The notes under the pieces are model-generated. The model was not told the DNA's origin. It saw only the letters and a program-made list of their open reading frames with translations, and made no database searches. DNA of 6,772 nucleotides from an uncultured Clostridia bacterium (GTDB lineage: Bacteria; Bacillota; Clostridia; Christensenellales; Borkfalkiaceae): positions 1 through 6,772 of the forward strand of contig CAKQEE010000061.1 of the NCBI GenBank assembly GCA_934230055.1, in the 5' to 3' direction. This document shows, piece by piece, positions 5,515-6,772 of the stretch. Positions within the stretch are counted from its first letter, which is position 1. Each line of letters starts with the position of its first letter. Position numbers and translations under genes: made by a program.

Positions 5515-6772
5515 TAGTTTTTACTCTCTATGTATTTTCTTATTTCACTCGCGTTGTCGTAAGCCTTTATGCCGTCCGCTTCGGGAACCAAAAGAGTGGG
5601 GGCCTTTTTAACACCGTATTTAAGAGTGGTTTCCTTATCCTCTTCCGCATTGACGACGTCGTACTCGATACCCGCTTTATCGAGCATCATTTTGCTGGTT
5701 TTACAGTTCGGGCAACCGTTCCTCGTAAAGAGAAGGGGCTTAACGAGTTTTTCTTCCACAACGGCTTCGTGCTTTGCGCAATCGCAACCGTTTTTATGCG
5801 CGTGGAAGTGCGAATTCTCTACGTCGTAAACCTTTCTGTCCGCAAACTCTGCGCGCTTACCGTCGTTCCAGTTCTGGATAGGACGATAGTAACCGGTTAT
5901 TCGGCTGTAAACCTCGGTAGTCTTTCCGCATACGGGGCATTTATAAACTTCGCCCGGTATATAACCGTGATCGGCGCAGACCGAATAGGTCGGCGACATG
6001 GTGTAGTACGGAAGCTTATAGTTTTCCGCAATTTTACGAACGAGGTTCGCCGCGGCTTTCCAGTCGGGCAGCTTCTGTCCGAGGAAGGCGTGGAATACCG
6101 TGCCGGAGGTATAAAGGGTTTGCAAATCGTCCTGAATATCCAGCGCGCTGAATATATCGTCCGTAAAGCCGACGGGCAAATGCGAGCTATTCGTATAGTA
6201 AGGCGTTTTATCGCAATCGGAAGCGGTGATAATGTCGGGGTATCTCTTCTTGTCGTGCTTTGCAAGACGGAAAGAAGTGGATTCCGCGGGCGTCGCTTCG
6301 AGGTTATAAAGGTCACCGTAAAGCTCCTGATAATCGGAAAGTTTGTTTCTCATAAAGTTGAGAACGTCTTTCGTGAACTGCTGAGCTTCGGACGCGGTGA
6401 GGTCTTTTTTAATCCATTTCGCGTTAAGGCAAGCTTCGTTCATACCCACGAGACCAATCGTGGAGAAGTGGTTTGCAAACGTTCCCAAATATCTCTTCGT
6501 GTAGGGATACAAACCCGCTTCGAGAAGCTTCGTAATCGTTTCACGCTTGATTTTCAAGCTTCTTGCAGACAAATCCATAAGGCGTGTTAAACGTTCGTAA
6601 AACTCTTCCTGCGTTGCGGAAAGATACGCTATTCTCGGCATATTTATGGTAACTACGCCGACGGAACCTGTGCTTTCGCCGCTGCCGAAAAAGCCACCCG
6701 ATTTCTTGCGGAGTTCGCGAAGGTCGAGACGCAAACGACAACACATAGAACGCACGTCCGAGGGTTCCATAT
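5514..6772 (-). CDS. nrdD: Anaerobic (class III) ribonucleoside-triphosphate reductase, C-terminal part, fused to a glutaredoxin-like domain; 5' end outside the window
   Basis: NrdD reduces ribonucleoside triphosphates to deoxynucleotides with a glycyl radical and works only without oxygen. The 418 visible residues (numbered from codon 6768-6770) begin inside the catalytic barrel. They show the cysteine pair of the finger loop (SMCCRLRLD, C10-C11) and GSGESTGSVGVVTINMPRIAYL (29-50). A zinc site is likely formed by C265/H268 and C278/C281 (CPVCG), and the glycyl-radical motif SRITGYYRP has its glycine at 293. Instead of ending about 30 residues later, the chain continues through a His/Cys-rich linker (321-334) into a glutaredoxin-like domain (344-418) with C353-P-N-C356 and the cis-Pro segment KKAPT (388-392). 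The MCC finger loop is the type I associate with thioredoxin/redoxin-fed NrdD rather than formate-fed NrdD. The Met at the window edge is internal, so the start lies outside. The activase gene nrdG is not seen. Confidence 0.95.
   Translation of the reverse strand, partial: MEPSDVRSMCCRLRLDLRELRKKSGGFFGSGESTGSVGVVTINMPRIAYLSATQEEFYERLTRLMDLSARSLKIKRETITKLLEAGLYPYTKRYLGTFANHFSTIGLVGMNEACLNAKWIKKDLTASEAQQFTKDVLNFMRNKLSDYQELYGDLYNLEATPAESTSFRLAKHDKKRYPDIITASDCDKTPYYTNSSHLPVGFTDDIFSALDIQDDLQTLYTSGTVFHAFLGQKLPDWKAAANLVRKIAENYKLPYYTMSPTYSVCADHGYIPGEVYKCPVCGKTTEVYSRITGYYRPIQNWNDGKRAEFADRKVYDVENSHFHAHKNGCDCAKHEAVVEEKLVKPLLFTRNGCPNCKTSKMMLDKAGIEYDVVNAEEDKETTLKYGVKKAPTLLVPEADGIKAYDNASEIRKYIESKN

Noticed and set aside
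5769..6590. Long plus-strand open frame of 273 codons opposite nrdD
   Set aside because: It lies wholly antisense to the well-recognised nrdD gene. Its translation is arginine- and valine-rich without any motif, and it has no good ribosome binding site, so it is a codon-bias shadow.
1..6772. CRISPR array, transposon ends, tRNA or rRNA genes
   Set aside because: No regularly spaced direct repeats, no transposase-like protein, and no tRNA or rRNA signature could be seen on either strand.

Overview
The window looks like a chromosomal stretch from a strictly anaerobic, low-to-moderate GC Firmicute of the class Clostridia. Three things suggest this: strong AGGAG-type ribosome binding sites with frequent TTG and GTG starts, a DUF4364 protein (a family I know from Clostridia), and an oxygen-sensitive class III ribonucleotide reductase. 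I cannot name the genus from the sequence. Both ends are cut inside genes.

Left part, 1-2083, minus strand: a probable operon read right to left. It holds an unrecognised 270-residue soluble protein, an ADP-ribose pyrophosphatase-type Nudix hydrolase that overlaps it by 11 bases, and the N-terminal third of the ribosome-associated GTPase TypA/BipA. All three genes use non-ATG starts (TTG, GTG, TTG), each with a good ribosome binding site. A sigma-70-type promoter with a 17-base spacer lies just upstream of the operon, back to back with the promoter of the next unit.

Middle left, 2084-3400, plus strand: a divergent promoter region, then a DUF4364 protein, then a 222-base GC-rich non-coding patch full of inverted repeats, then a small four-cysteine TSCPD-domain protein. 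A bidirectional hairpin terminator closes the unit.

Middle right, 3468-4399, minus strand: a MarR-family repressor and, 14 bases downstream, a small three-helix membrane protein of unknown function. A near-consensus promoter (TTGACT, 17 bases, TATAAT) precedes the regulator. A perfect 5-bp inverted repeat at its predicted transcription start is a candidate autoregulatory operator.

Right part, 4534-6772, minus strand: the most interesting unit. It holds the C-terminal part of an anaerobic ribonucleotide reductase (NrdD) that carries a glutaredoxin-like CPNC domain fused after the glycyl-radical region. A TAATG stop/start overlap couples it to a thioredoxin-reductase-like flavoprotein, and a hairpin terminator follows. 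The flavoprotein keeps the FAD site and the CxxC but has lost the usual NADPH-binding signatures. My inference is a self-contained electron chain: an electron donor that may be ferredoxin rather than NADPH, then the flavoprotein, then the fused glutaredoxin domain, then the NrdD active-site cysteines, giving deoxynucleotides without formate. The fusion and the missing motifs are visible in the sequence; the donor and the electron path are not proven by it.
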